64,000 bases of DNA from an uncultured Sulfurovum sp. (GTDB lineage Bacteria > Campylobacterota > Campylobacteria > Campylobacterales > Sulfurovaceae), in assembly GCA_902727895.1 (NCBI GenBank), contig CACVAP010000039.1:62001-126000 (forward strand), given 5' to 3'. Below the pieces are notes generated by a model. That model was not told the DNA's origin. It saw only the letters and a program-made list of their open reading frames with translations, and made no database searches. Shown here piece by piece: positions 45,859 through 54,368 of the stretch (within the stretch, counting starts at the first letter, position 1; the number at the start of each line of letters is the position of its first letter). Both the position numbers and the translations under genes were made by a program.

Positions 45859-47241
45859 ATGAAAATAAAATATTCACCACTATTATTAGGTTTATTATTA
45901 CCAATTACTTTTGTAAATGCTGAAGTATCACTAACACCACCAAATGCAAAAGCTGGAGAGTGTTATGCTAAAGTTGTTGTGCCTGCTAAATACAAAACAG
46001 TTGAAGAACGTGTTCTAGTACAAGAAGCATCAAATAAAATTACTATTACACCTGCAAAATATGAATGGATTAATGAAAAGGTAGAAGTTACTCCTTCAAG
46101 TATAAAACTACGTACTATTCCAGCTACTTTCAAAAAAGTTACGGAAGTTGTTGAAGTTAAACCTGCTTCAAAAACATGGAGAGTAAGTTTAAAAAAACAT
46201 GCAGCACCAGTAAGCAAAGAAATTTTAGTTGCAGCTAAATTAAAAGGTGTTGACTTAGAAAACACTGCACCAAGAACATGTTATAAAGAATACTATGTTC
46301 CAGGAACATACAAAACAGTTTCAGAAGAAATTGTTCTTCAAAAAGAAAATAATAAAACTAAGATTATTCCTGCTACTTATGAAATGGTAGAAAAAACAAT
46401 TGAAGTAACGCCTGCTTCTCAAAAAAGCATTACAGTTCCTGCTACTTATGAATATACAGAAGAAAAAGTTTTAATTGAAAAAGAAAAAACAGTATGGAAA
46501 AAAGGTGTTAACCCTGCACAAAAATTAGATGGCGCAACAGGTGAGATTATGTGTTTGGTTAAAGTACCTGCAAAATATAAGACTATTAGAAAGAAAGTTG
46601 TTAAAACTCCAGCAACAACAAAAGTAATGGATGTACCTGCTGTATCTAAAACTATTAAAGTTAAAAAACTTGTGGCTGCTGCAAAAACAGAAACAATTAC
46701 TATTCCAGAAGTTAAAAGTAGTATTCAAAAAAGTGTACTTGATACTAAAGCAACATTTTCATGGGTACAAGTTGGAAACAGCGTAGATAAAGGTTTACAG
46801 CATACAGGACACAGAATTTGTTTGGTTGAATCACCTGCTAAGACTCAAACAATTACAAGAACTGTACTTGACACTCCAACTTCTACAAAAGAGATTACAA
46901 TTGAACCAACTTATAAAACAATCAAAGTTAAAAAGTTAGTACAAAAAGCACAAGAAGTTAAAACACCAATTGAAGCTATTTATAAAACAGTTCAAAGAAA
47001 AGAAAAAGCATCTTCATCTCACCAAAGTTGGGAAAGAATTCTTTGTCAAACAAATATGAATCAAAATGTAGTACTTAAGATTCAAAATGCATTAGAAGCA
47101 AAAAATTATAACCCTGGTAAAATAGATGGTGTTTTAGGACAAGACACAAGAGTAGCACTAGACAAATACCAAAGAGACAACTCATTGGCAACTGGTGGAA
47201 TTACTTACGAAACATTAAAATCTTTAAACGTAGAACTTTAA
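45859..47241 (+). CDS. Exported repeat protein with C-terminal peptidoglycan-binding domain
   Basis: A 460-residue protein that starts at ATG 45859 behind AAAGGA; an ATG at 45826 is upstream of that site. After a signal peptide (residues 1-21) come four long repeats of roughly 90-110 residues, each opening with a Cys: GECYAKVVVPAKYKTV, RTCYKEYYVPGTYKTV, MCLVKVPAKYKTI and ICLVESPAKTQTI. Each repeat has further PATYEYTEEKV-like strands. Residues 405-460 form a PG_binding_1 domain (LKIQNALEAKNYNPGKIDGV). The repeats suggest a fibrous envelope protein tied to the cell wall. Confidence 0.75.
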   Translation: MKIKYSPLLLGLLLPITFVNAEVSLTPPNAKAGECYAKVVVPAKYKTVEERVLVQEASNKITITPAKYEWINEKVEVTPSSIKLRTIPATFKKVTEVVEVKPASKTWRVSLKKHAAPVSKEILVAAKLKGVDLENTAPRTCYKEYYVPGTYKTVSEEIVLQKENNKTKIIPATYEMVEKTIEVTPASQKSITVPATYEYTEEKVLIEKEKTVWKKGVNPAQKLDGATGEIMCLVKVPAKYKTIRKKVVKTPATTKVMDVPAVSKTIKVKKLVAAAKTETITIPEVKSSIQKSVLDTKATFSWVQVGNSVDKGLQHTGHRICLVESPAKTQTITRTVLDTPTSTKEITIEPTYKTIKVKKLVQKAQEVKTPIEAIYKTVQRKEKASSSHQSWERILCQTNMNQNVVLKIQNALEAKNYNPGKIDGVLGQDTRVALDKYQRDNSLATGGITYETLKSLNVEL

Positions 47242-47250
47242 TATCACCTT

Positions 47251-47281
47251 CATTAACTAGATAAACTTTATCTAGTTAATG
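47251..47281. terminator. Bidirectional terminator between convergent genes
   Basis: A perfect 15-bp inverted repeat, CATTAACTAGATAAA / TTTATCTAGTTAATG, surrounds a single C (real loop about 5-7 bases). It covers the stop codon of the downstream minus-strand gene. It is one of the strongest hairpins in the window. Confidence 0.7.
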
Positions 47282-47854
47282 ATCCATAGAAGTAATGATT
47301 CCATCATAATCATTATGTTTTATGTTCCACTTAGTTATAGGTACTGTTAGTTCAAACATTCCACCTATAGGTAACTCCTCAACTTCTTTTCCCATTATTT
47401 GTTTAACAGTAGAAGAAAAAACTTCATGAGAGATACCATAAACAAATTTCAACTCTTTCATATCATTATCATCAATAAATAAATTCACTACTTGTGAGTT
47501 TTTCAATGTTATTCTCATAGCAGAAACGCCTTTTATAGAAAAAACCTTATCAACTTTAGTCGCTTCAAAAAGTATTTTTATTACATCATTCGTATTTTGA
47601 TTGAACTCATAAAGTGCCTCAACACTAGCCACTTCAAAGTAAGTTCCATCACTCAATTTACTCTGCATAATGTTAACATTTGAAAAGCTTATCGGAATGG
47701 TTTTTACGCGTGTCGCCTCAAAGGAAAAAGTTTTATTTTTAACTTTTAGAGTAACGCCCTTTGAGTCTAAGTTTAGGGAACTGGCTTTATAGTAGTAAGC
47801 CAGAAGAAGAATTGCTATGATGATTAGTAATGCTATTATTATATTTCGTGTCAT
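47276..47854 (-). CDS. Membrane-anchored protein of unknown function
   Basis: A 192-residue protein with one N-terminal helix (residues 4-22) and a beta-rich remainder (GVTLKVKNKTFSFEATRVKT, MFELTVPITKWNIKH). No catalytic motif is seen. It follows the LicD gene by 20 bases and could be the last cistron of that operon. Confidence 0.6.
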   Translation of the reverse strand: MTRNIIIALLIIIAILLLAYYYKASSLNLDSKGVTLKVKNKTFSFEATRVKTIPISFSNVNIMQSKLSDGTYFEVASVEALYEFNQNTNDVIKILFEATKVDKVFSIKGVSAMRITLKNSQVVNLFIDDNDMKELKFVYGISHEVFSSTVKQIMGKEVEELPIGGMFELTVPITKWNIKHNDYDGIITSMDH

Positions 47855-47874
47855 AAAAACAGTATAACATATGT

Positions 47875-48648
47875 TTATTTAGTGAACTCTATTTTCCAAG
47901 CATGTATGGTACGTTTATCTTCTGGAGGTAATTCCATATAATTAAAAGAATAAATCGCATTTAAATAGTGCTGTGGATTGTTAGGAACTGGAAACGCTAA
48001 GCCTTCAAATTCCATTTTTTCTAAAGGAAAAAGCTCTTTATGGTCAAACCAAGCAGCCACATCAGGCATCTTTCCCGAGTAGATAACTTTTGATCCATCC
48101 TCTTCCCAACCTTGATGCTTTGTCTCTAATGATTCGATTAACTGTTCTCTTTTCTCTGGATTATCTACCCCATTAGGCGTGTGTAAAGAGATTGAAGAAC
48201 AGTCACGAATTTCAGAAAAACTATTGTCATAAAAAGCATAATTTTCTTGAGAATTCTCTAATGTTAACATCGGAAAAATATCAACAAATACACCTTGATG
48301 ATAGTCTATATCTCGACCCTTCTCATGAAACTCTACAATACTTGCTTTGTTCGAGCGAAGCTTTATGTAGTCAAACTTGAAGCCTTTATCTCGCTCTTTA
48401 GTTTGAAAAAATATATTATCAGACAATTCAGACTCAGCAATCTCAATAAATTTATTATAATCCTCAACAGGCATAGACAAGTCTATGTCGTCATCCCAAG
48501 GTATAAAACCTTGGTGTCGAACAGCCCCCAAAAGTGTTCCTGAATCTAACCAATATTGTAACTTATGTTTAGAACAAATAGCATCAAATTCTACTAACAT
48601 CTCAAGCATAATATCTTGTGCTTTTCGTAAATCTTTTGGGTCTATCAT
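47875..48648 (-). CDS. LicD-family phosphotransferase
   Basis: A 257-residue protein with the LicD core YWLDSGTLLGAVRHQGF and IPWDDDIDLSMPVEDY, the nucleotidyltransferase-like D..D metal site (about 31-62). Relatives transfer phosphocholine or another CDP-activated group onto surface glycans. It abuts the aminotransferase gene, and together with the cytidylyltransferase fusion suggests a CDP-activated small molecule is made and attached here. The actual group is unknown. Confidence 0.85.
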   Translation of the reverse strand: MIDPKDLRKAQDIMLEMLVEFDAICSKHKLQYWLDSGTLLGAVRHQGFIPWDDDIDLSMPVEDYNKFIEIAESELSDNIFFQTKERDKGFKFDYIKLRSNKASIVEFHEKGRDIDYHQGVFVDIFPMLTLENSQENYAFYDNSFSEIRDCSSISLHTPNGVDNPEKREQLIESLETKHQGWEEDGSKVIYSGKMPDVAAWFDHKELFPLEKMEFEGLAFPVPNNPQHYLNAIYSFNYMELPPEDKRTIHAWKIEFTK

Positions 48649-49728
48649 TTACACTCTATCTATTTTATAATAGGCATACATTGCATCTATAAGTACATCT
48701 GTATATTCTTTTGTCATCTCACCCATATGTGATACTCTAAAAACAATGTCACGTTGCTCACCTCCATTTGGACAAACCATTACCTTATATCCATCTTCTA
48801 AGTCATTCACAATATCCATAGCAGACTTACCATCTGTAGGAGTTAAAGTCGTCATAGCATTAGGCATATAAGGTGTATATGTCTTAAGTGGTAAACCTTT
48901 TATTGCTTCTCTAAAGTACCTAGCAATTTCTTTAGCCGATGCAATACTCTGTTCTACCCCACCTCTTCGCTTTATCTGTGCTAATCTTGCTTCTAGTTGT
49001 AACATAATGGTTACAGCAGGCGTATAAGGAGTTTGTCCTCTCTCACCATTACTCAAATAACTTTTATAGTTAAAGTATAGGCTCTGAATGTCTTGTACTT
49101 GTTCCATTGCTTTTGGTGCTAAAATAACCATGGTCAATCCAGGGGGTAATGCCAAACCTTTTTGAGAACTCGCAATAACAACATCAATCCCACTCTCTTG
49201 CATGTCTAAAGGATCTGTTACTAACATAGAAATAGCATCAACAATGTAAAGCATATTGTTTTTCTTAGCATAAGCACCCATTGCATTTAAATCATACAAA
49301 TGCCCTACCGATGTCTCATGAGCATTTACAATAAGTGTACTGTAGTCTTCTTTTGGTGCTAAGACTTCAATGTCAGCTAAATTGGTATTGCTCACTTTAA
49401 AGTCTGTATGAGAAATGTCATGTACAGCACAAATGTCTACAAATCTACCTCCAAAACCACCACCATTAACCACCAATGCATTGTCATCTTTGCTTAAAAG
49501 GTTCATCACTACTGATTCCATACCAGCTGTTCCCGATGCTGTTAGAAAAACAACTCTTGAACCTTCGGGTGCATTCACCATTTCAAGTAATCCTTTTTCA
49601 CAAGCAAAAGTTACGTCTGAAAACTCAGCGTTTCTAAAATATGGTGTTTGTTTTGCACCTATCTCCATTATCTCTTCAGACATCTTTACAGGTCCTGGGG
49701 TAAATATGTAACAATCTTCAAATATCAT
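48649..49728 (-). CDS. Class V aminotransferase (2-aminoethylphosphonate/serine-pyruvate type)
   Basis: A 359-residue PLP enzyme: FTPGPVKMSEEIME at the start, ASGTAGMESVVMNLLS, HETSVGHLYDL, VDAISMLVTDPLDM, and the PLP lysine in IASSQKGLALPPGL. The closest groups are 2-aminoethylphosphonate--pyruvate and alanine--glyoxylate/serine--pyruvate transaminases. It is flanked without gaps by the cytidylyltransferase fusion and licD, so its product is probably the aminated building block activated or attached by them. PEP mutase, needed for phosphonates, is not in the window. Confidence 0.8.
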   Translation of the reverse strand: MIFEDCYIFTPGPVKMSEEIMEIGAKQTPYFRNAEFSDVTFACEKGLLEMVNAPEGSRVVFLTASGTAGMESVVMNLLSKDDNALVVNGGGFGGRFVDICAVHDISHTDFKVSNTNLADIEVLAPKEDYSTLIVNAHETSVGHLYDLNAMGAYAKKNNMLYIVDAISMLVTDPLDMQESGIDVVIASSQKGLALPPGLTMVILAPKAMEQVQDIQSLYFNYKSYLSNGERGQTPYTPAVTIMLQLEARLAQIKRRGGVEQSIASAKEIARYFREAIKGLPLKTYTPYMPNAMTTLTPTDGKSAMDIVNDLEDGYKVMVCPNGGEQRDIVFRVSHMGEMTKEYTDVLIDAMYAYYKIDRV

Positions 49729-51111
49729 CTATGCTTCCTTCTCTTTCTGTTTCTGTTTTTTATTTTCATTTATTTTTCGTTCATTATATTCTAAAAGTAC
49801 TCTATTAATCCCTACCATGTCTGAAGGTGTTAACATTTTAGACTTGCGTTTTCCACGTTGAATTAAAGAGGCAAACTCAGCAATCATATAGCGTAGTCCA
49901 TCTCCATCAAACTCATAGTTAAAGGTTTGAGATTTATGCTTATCTTCAAAACGTACATAGAACTTTTTAGTTAACCACCAAGGAGCAGGAATATGAATGT
50001 ATCCTTTAGTTCCAGAAATTACGGCCGTCCCTTCAGACTTAATACCCGTCGCCACCCGTGAAACACCAACAGCCCCACCTTTGTGTTTACTCACTATTAG
50101 ATTTGAAACATCATAGCCTTCAGAACCTTGGTCAAAGAACGTAATGTCTTTACTTTTTCCTAAAATCTTGTTCACCAATAAAGAGGGATAAGAAGACAAG
50201 ATATTTGTTGCTCCTTGTTCCATGAAACTATCAGGATAGTCTTGCTCTTTAAAAAGAGAGGTTCGCGTTGCCCTGACCTCTTTAACTTCACCAATTATTC
50301 CATCTTCTAACTCTGCTAGCAGTTGATTAAATGCTGGTAAAAATGCTGTTTTAAGTGCAGAGAGTAAAAGAACTTTTTCTTCTTTTGCCAAAGAGAGTAA
50401 CTCTTTTAACTCATTCTTATGTAAAGCCAAAGGATTTTCACAAAGTACATGTTTACCAGCTAAAATTGCCTTTTTTATAAGATTATAATGTGCTTCTAAT
50501 TCTGTGTCAATATAGACAGCTACAATACCTGTATCTAAAAAGTCATCATAATTATCATGCCCATATTTAATAACATTAGACTTTTTAGTGTACTTTTTAA
50601 CAGCTAAAAAATCTGGTGAGTAAATTCGATTTATTTTCACATTAGAAACAAAAGCTGCCTCATCAATAAAGGCTTGTGTATCCCGTCCAAGCCCCACAAT
50701 TCCAAGTTGAATGGTGTCAAAATTTTCTTTTCTAAGTTTCGTACTAGAAATACCCTCTGTTCTTGCTAGGTACTCTACATGGGTATATTCATTTAAATAG
50801 TCAAATGCGCCAACCCAGTCATCACCAATGGCAAAAATATCAACATCATACTCCACCATGTCTTCTGCTTTTTGATTTTTATGTGTCTCCACAATAACTT
50901 TGTCTACAAAGTCTAAAGCCTCAATGGACTTTACCCGTTTCTTCGTACTCTCTACAACATTCAGTTTTCCACGTGAACGATCATAGTTCTCGTCGGTAAC
51001 CCCGACTATAAGATAATCACCCAATGCTTTTGCACGTTCTAGTAATCTCATGTGTCCCACGTGTAACATATCATATGTTCCGTAGGTAATAATTGTTTTC
51101 TTAGTTTTCAA
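49729..51111 (-). CDS. Cytidylyltransferase-Gfo/Idh/MocA oxidoreductase fusion
   Basis: A 460-residue two-domain protein. Residues 1-130 are a TagD/PCT-like nucleotidyltransferase (TYGTYDMLHVGHMRLLERA with the HxGH site, then EGISSTKLR). Residues 138-440 are a Gfo/Idh/MocA-type dehydrogenase (LGIVGLGRDTQAFIDEAAF, AGKHVLCENPLALHKNEL). The start is TTG, six bases after GGAG. One polypeptide could oxidise or reduce a small polyol or sugar and CDP-activate it. It leads the aminotransferase-licD operon with no gap to the next gene. Confidence 0.85.
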   Translation of the reverse strand: MKTKKTIITYGTYDMLHVGHMRLLERAKALGDYLIVGVTDENYDRSRGKLNVVESTKKRVKSIEALDFVDKVIVETHKNQKAEDMVEYDVDIFAIGDDWVGAFDYLNEYTHVEYLARTEGISSTKLRKENFDTIQLGIVGLGRDTQAFIDEAAFVSNVKINRIYSPDFLAVKKYTKKSNVIKYGHDNYDDFLDTGIVAVYIDTELEAHYNLIKKAILAGKHVLCENPLALHKNELKELLSLAKEEKVLLLSALKTAFLPAFNQLLAELEDGIIGEVKEVRATRTSLFKEQDYPDSFMEQGATNILSSYPSLLVNKILGKSKDITFFDQGSEGYDVSNLIVSKHKGGAVGVSRVATGIKSEGTAVISGTKGYIHIPAPWWLTKKFYVRFEDKHKSQTFNYEFDGDGLRYMIAEFASLIQRGKRKSKMLTPSDMVGINRVLLEYNERKINENKKQKQKEKEA

Positions 51112-51212
51112 AAAAACTCCTTACTCCCTTACCATAACATATTACGTATTATTATGCAAATGGGTCCTAATAAGAAGTGGCTATTTTAATTATAAGTTGG
51201 AAAATGAAACGC

Positions 51213-52280
51213 TTAGTCTAATTCTCTTCTTTTTTTAAAATATGGACTAAATAAATAATAAAGCATGAAAATCCAAAGCACTACCGTCGAAATCATGGCA
51301 AATACTCCAGCATGTTCACCCATATGAACCAATGTCTTAGGGTCAATCTCTACGGCAGAAAACAAATAGTCTAATCCCAAACCAAATAATATGCTCCCCA
51401 CAATAATACTACCTAAGTAAATGTAAAGTGAACGCATACCTAACATCTTCTTCACTACCCCAATGGTAACCGTATTTGTCGCTGGACCAGCAGACAAAAA
51501 TACAAATGCAGCCCCAGCAGAAACACCCGAAAGCATCAAGCCAGCTGCAATCGGTAATGATGCAGTTGCACACACATACATTGGCACAGCAATAATAATC
51601 ACAATAAGATAAGACAACCAAGCATACTCAACCAATATCTCACTCAAGTTTGAAGGAATAGCCACTGTAATCAAGGCTCCAAGAAGTAAACCCCAAAAGA
51701 GTGGTTTTGCAATGTCTTTAAGCAAAGTTCCAAAAGCATAAGTTAATACACGAACTGCAAAATTGTCTTTCTTAGAACTGTCTGTAGCACAACAAGCTGT
51801 CTCACCTGAACAGCAACTTATCTCTTCTAAAGGTGCTGTTACAGAAAATGCAGGTTTTTTAACTTCTTCTTTGTCAAAAATATTGGTTAAAATTCCTGCT
51901 ACCATGGCAATTATCATAGAAGTAATGGCTCTATAGATTGTAAAAATCCATCCAAATATACCGTAAGTAGCCATAATGGAGTCAACACCCGTAATAGGTG
52001 TGGAGATAAGAAAAGAAAGGGTTGCACCTTTGGATGCACCAGATTTTTTAATGCTAGTCGCTAAGGGAATAACCCCACAAGAACAAACAGGTAAAGGAAT
52101 ACCAAATACTGTCGATTTAATAACCGACCAAATGTTTTCTTTACCTAAATGTTTAGTTACTAAAGTTTCGGGGATGAGTTCATGCATGACTCCTGCAAAG
52201 AGAAGCCCAAATAAAATGAAGATAGCCATCTCATTACTGAGGTCAATGAGGGCATCTATAAAAAGTAAAATATATTCCAT
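51213..52280 (-). CDS. SO_0444-family Cu/Zn efflux permease
   Basis: A 355-residue permease of the DUF318 group with eight or so membrane helices. Diagnostic text: GIPLPVCSCGVIPLATSIKKSGASKGATLSFLISTPITGVDSI, with the Cys pair in the membrane, and a soluble Cys cluster CCSGETACC (about 149-157). A later helix holds CATASLPIAAGLM. It exports metal ions, probably Cu or Zn, though arsenite permease-like roles are also known for DUF318 relatives. Confidence 0.85.
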   Translation of the reverse strand: MEYILLFIDALIDLSNEMAIFILFGLLFAGVMHELIPETLVTKHLGKENIWSVIKSTVFGIPLPVCSCGVIPLATSIKKSGASKGATLSFLISTPITGVDSIMATYGIFGWIFTIYRAITSMIIAMVAGILTNIFDKEEVKKPAFSVTAPLEEISCCSGETACCATDSSKKDNFAVRVLTYAFGTLLKDIAKPLFWGLLLGALITVAIPSNLSEILVEYAWLSYLIVIIIAVPMYVCATASLPIAAGLMLSGVSAGAAFVFLSAGPATNTVTIGVVKKMLGMRSLYIYLGSIIVGSILFGLGLDYLFSAVEIDPKTLVHMGEHAGVFAMISTVVLWIFMLYYLFSPYFKKRRELD

Positions 52281-52341
52281 ATGCTATTCCTAATATTTTG
52301 TATTACTAGGTATAGCATATTAAAATTTACTTAAGAGTAGA

Positions 52342-52755
52342 TTATTGAACACTCTTATAAATGGTAACTACAGCAGCATATTGTTTTTCAGTCAAAATAC
52401 GCTTTAACTCTTGTCTACATTTTGTTTTCATCATAATAATTTTTTTACGTAAAGCCAAAACTTCATCTGCTTGTTTTTCTATATCAGCATCTGTAGTTAA
52501 AGCATTTTCATGAAGTGCTTTCTCTTTCATCATTACTTCTTTAATCATACCCTTCATTACAGGTTTAGCTGTTTTCATCCAACCTTTAACTTCTTTCATC
52601 TGTGTATCATTAACATCTAATAGTACAGCATTTCCAACAACAATACGCATAAGATTAGGCATAGGGTTTGCATGTTTAAGAGCTTGTTTGTTTCCTGCTT
52701 CTAGAGCAGAAAATGTAAGAAGTAGCATCGTGATTAAAATAAGAATTTTTTTCAT
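52342..52755 (-). CDS. Exported Spy/CpxP-like protein
   Basis: A 137-residue protein with a signal peptide (residues 1-20), then a helical Met/Lys-rich body that ends in KRILTEKQYAAVV, an LTxxQ-like motif. Proteins of this layout are periplasmic chaperones or metal-stress proteins. It sits beside the metal permease. No operon link is clear (61 bases between). Confidence 0.6.
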   Translation of the reverse strand: MKKILILITMLLLTFSALEAGNKQALKHANPMPNLMRIVVGNAVLLDVNDTQMKEVKGWMKTAKPVMKGMIKEVMMKEKALHENALTTDADIEKQADEVLALRKKIIMMKTKCRQELKRILTEKQYAAVVTIYKSVQ

Positions 52756-52872
52756 TATTTTTCCTTTTAAATTAATTTGTGCTAAGGGTAGTAGAAGAGT
52801 GTTAATTATGTGTTAAGAGAAGAAAGAAATAGAGTTTTATGTGTTAAAACTCTATCTCAAAGAAGTAAAGAT

Positions 52873-53379
52873 TTATAAATCTATTTTAATACCAAAAGTA
52901 TAATTTTGTGTATCCATTTTATCTTTGTCTATGTTGTTAATATCTAGTTCATTACCATAATCTGTGTAACCTAAGTAAAGTCCAATATTGTCATTATAGT
53001 GATAATTTAGCTCTAACCCATAAGTAAACTCTGTTGAAGAATCTGAAACTTTTTCAAATGTTTCTTTCACTGTAAAGTCACCATCTACTTTTGTGAATCC
53101 AGCTTTTGGAGTAACAGAAAATGAAGATGTCAAAGGCAAAGTATAAGTTGCAAACAATCCATAACGGCTAATGTCTTCTTTTGAAAACTCTGAATTTTCA
53201 TCTAAATTTTTAGTATATTCTAGTCTTAATCCAATATCACTAAGAACATTTACACCTATAAAGCCTGTTCCATACTTACCATCATCATCACCTTGAGAGT
53301 ACCCTAAACCAACTTGTGCAAAACTACCTGCCATGGCTAAACTACCTACTGCAATTAAACTTAATATTATTTTTTTCAT
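52873..53379 (-). CDS. Outer-membrane beta-barrel protein
   Basis: A 168-residue protein with a signal peptide (residues 1-20) and eight alternating amphipathic strands (FAQVGLGYSQGDDD, LGLRLEYTKNLDE..., NYTFGIKIDL). The C-terminal residue pattern ending in hydrophobic Leu is consistent with a BAM signal. It is an OmpX/porin-fold small barrel of unknown ligand. Confidence 0.7.
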   Translation of the reverse strand: MKKIILSLIAVGSLAMAGSFAQVGLGYSQGDDDGKYGTGFIGVNVLSDIGLRLEYTKNLDENSEFSKEDISRYGLFATYTLPLTSSFSVTPKAGFTKVDGDFTVKETFEKVSDSSTEFTYGLELNYHYNDNIGLYLGYTDYGNELDINNIDKDKMDTQNYTFGIKIDL

Positions 53380-53500
53380 TAAAGTTCCTTATAATTAGAT
53401 TTAGAATTATAGACAAAGTTAAGTAAAGAATCTATTATTCTCATATCTCACCGTCTTTTAAAAGTTTTCCAATAGTATAATACGAAAAAAAGGTTGCATC

Positions 53501-53962
53501 ATGGGTGGTTTCTCATCAAATTATGAAGGTGGTTACTTAGATTTCGATGATGATCCAAAATGGATGAGTGAAAACAACGCAAAAAAAAATAAATATGCTC
53601 GGCTCAGACAAAGAAAGTCTTACTACGAGACAGGTAGTTCAAACTATCGGTATATTAATGTTTTATTGACATCATCTAATTTACTCACAGACTCAGAACA
53701 AAACAAAAGAAATGAACTCTGTGAAATTGATGATGAAGATGTCAAACTAGAACTTACTCATAATCAAGAGAACAAAGAAGATGCTAAAGTTTTAGATGTT
53801 TATTATGAATCTACATTCATTGGTTCTGTACAAAAAGTCTTTACTGATGAGCAGATAGATAACAGCCAAATCATTAACGACTTTTGTTTTGACAATGAGC
53901 AACTTAAAGTTGTAGAAGTTTTTTGGGATGGTGAGAGTTTTTTTCTTAAGCAGAAAGTTTAG
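53501..53962 (+). CDS. HIRAN-like protein near the restriction-modification genes
   Basis: A 153-residue protein. Residues 84-117 (LELTHNQENKEDAKVLDVYY then FIGSVQKVFT) resemble the HIRAN pattern of proteins that bind 3' DNA ends, where a strand is followed by N-x-D-A-x-x-V and IGxVP. The N-terminal third is polar and probably disordered (GGFSSNYEGGYLDF). The domain call is from motif similarity. It could be defence-linked given its neighbours. Confidence 0.45.
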   Translation: MGGFSSNYEGGYLDFDDDPKWMSENNAKKNKYARLRQRKSYYETGSSNYRYINVLLTSSNLLTDSEQNKRNELCEIDDEDVKLELTHNQENKEDAKVLDVYYESTFIGSVQKVFTDEQIDNSQIINDFCFDNEQLKVVEVFWDGESFFLKQKV

Positions 53963-53986
53963 GGTCAAGCCACATTCAAATTAATT

Positions 53987-54184
53987 CTATAATCCAAAAG
54001 GGTTGGTTCTTTCTCTAATAAGTAATGTTTTACGTATATTTTTTATGGCATTAACTGAAAGTGAAACAGGAACAACATCAATTCCCATTTTGTCTAACTC
54101 TTTTTTAGTAAAAGAGACTTTTAACTCTGCTTCTAACATATCAGTTACTGTTGAGCTTATGGCTTCATTTATATTACTTCTCAT
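53987..54184 (-). CDS. Small HTH-antitoxin-like fragment
   Basis: A 65-residue protein, AAGGA at -9. Residues 25-55 (FTKKELDKMGIDVVPVSLSV and NAIKNIRKTL) resemble the pre-HTH region of HigA/MqsA-type antitoxins, where VSQ... would normally follow. Here the frame ends soon after in RERTNPFGL. It may be a truncated antitoxin without its toxin. No partner gene is seen. Confidence 0.35.
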   Translation of the reverse strand: MRSNINEAISSTVTDMLEAELKVSFTKKELDKMGIDVVPVSLSVNAIKNIRKTLLIRERTNPFGL

Positions 54185-54295
54185 TTTCTTATCCTTTTTT
54201 AGTAATAAGAGCTAATTATGTTACATAATCACTACATATTTACAAGATACATTTTAGTTAACTAAAAAAATCTCTTCCAAAACATAAAAATATAT

Positions 54296-54340
54296 CAATT
54301 TGACATATTTTTTCAAAAGTTAAAAAACTCTATCTATAAT
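54296..54340 (+). promoter_or_regulatory. CAATTTGACAT box + N29 + -10 (TATAAT) before the methyltransferase
   Basis: CAATTTGACAT at 54296-54306 and TATAAT at 54335-54340, with 29 bases between TTGACA and the -10. The ATG of the methyltransferase is 29 bases later. It is the only copy of the element on the plus strand. Confidence 0.7.
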
Positions 54341-54368
54341 TATACTACTAAAATAAAAAGGTATAATT

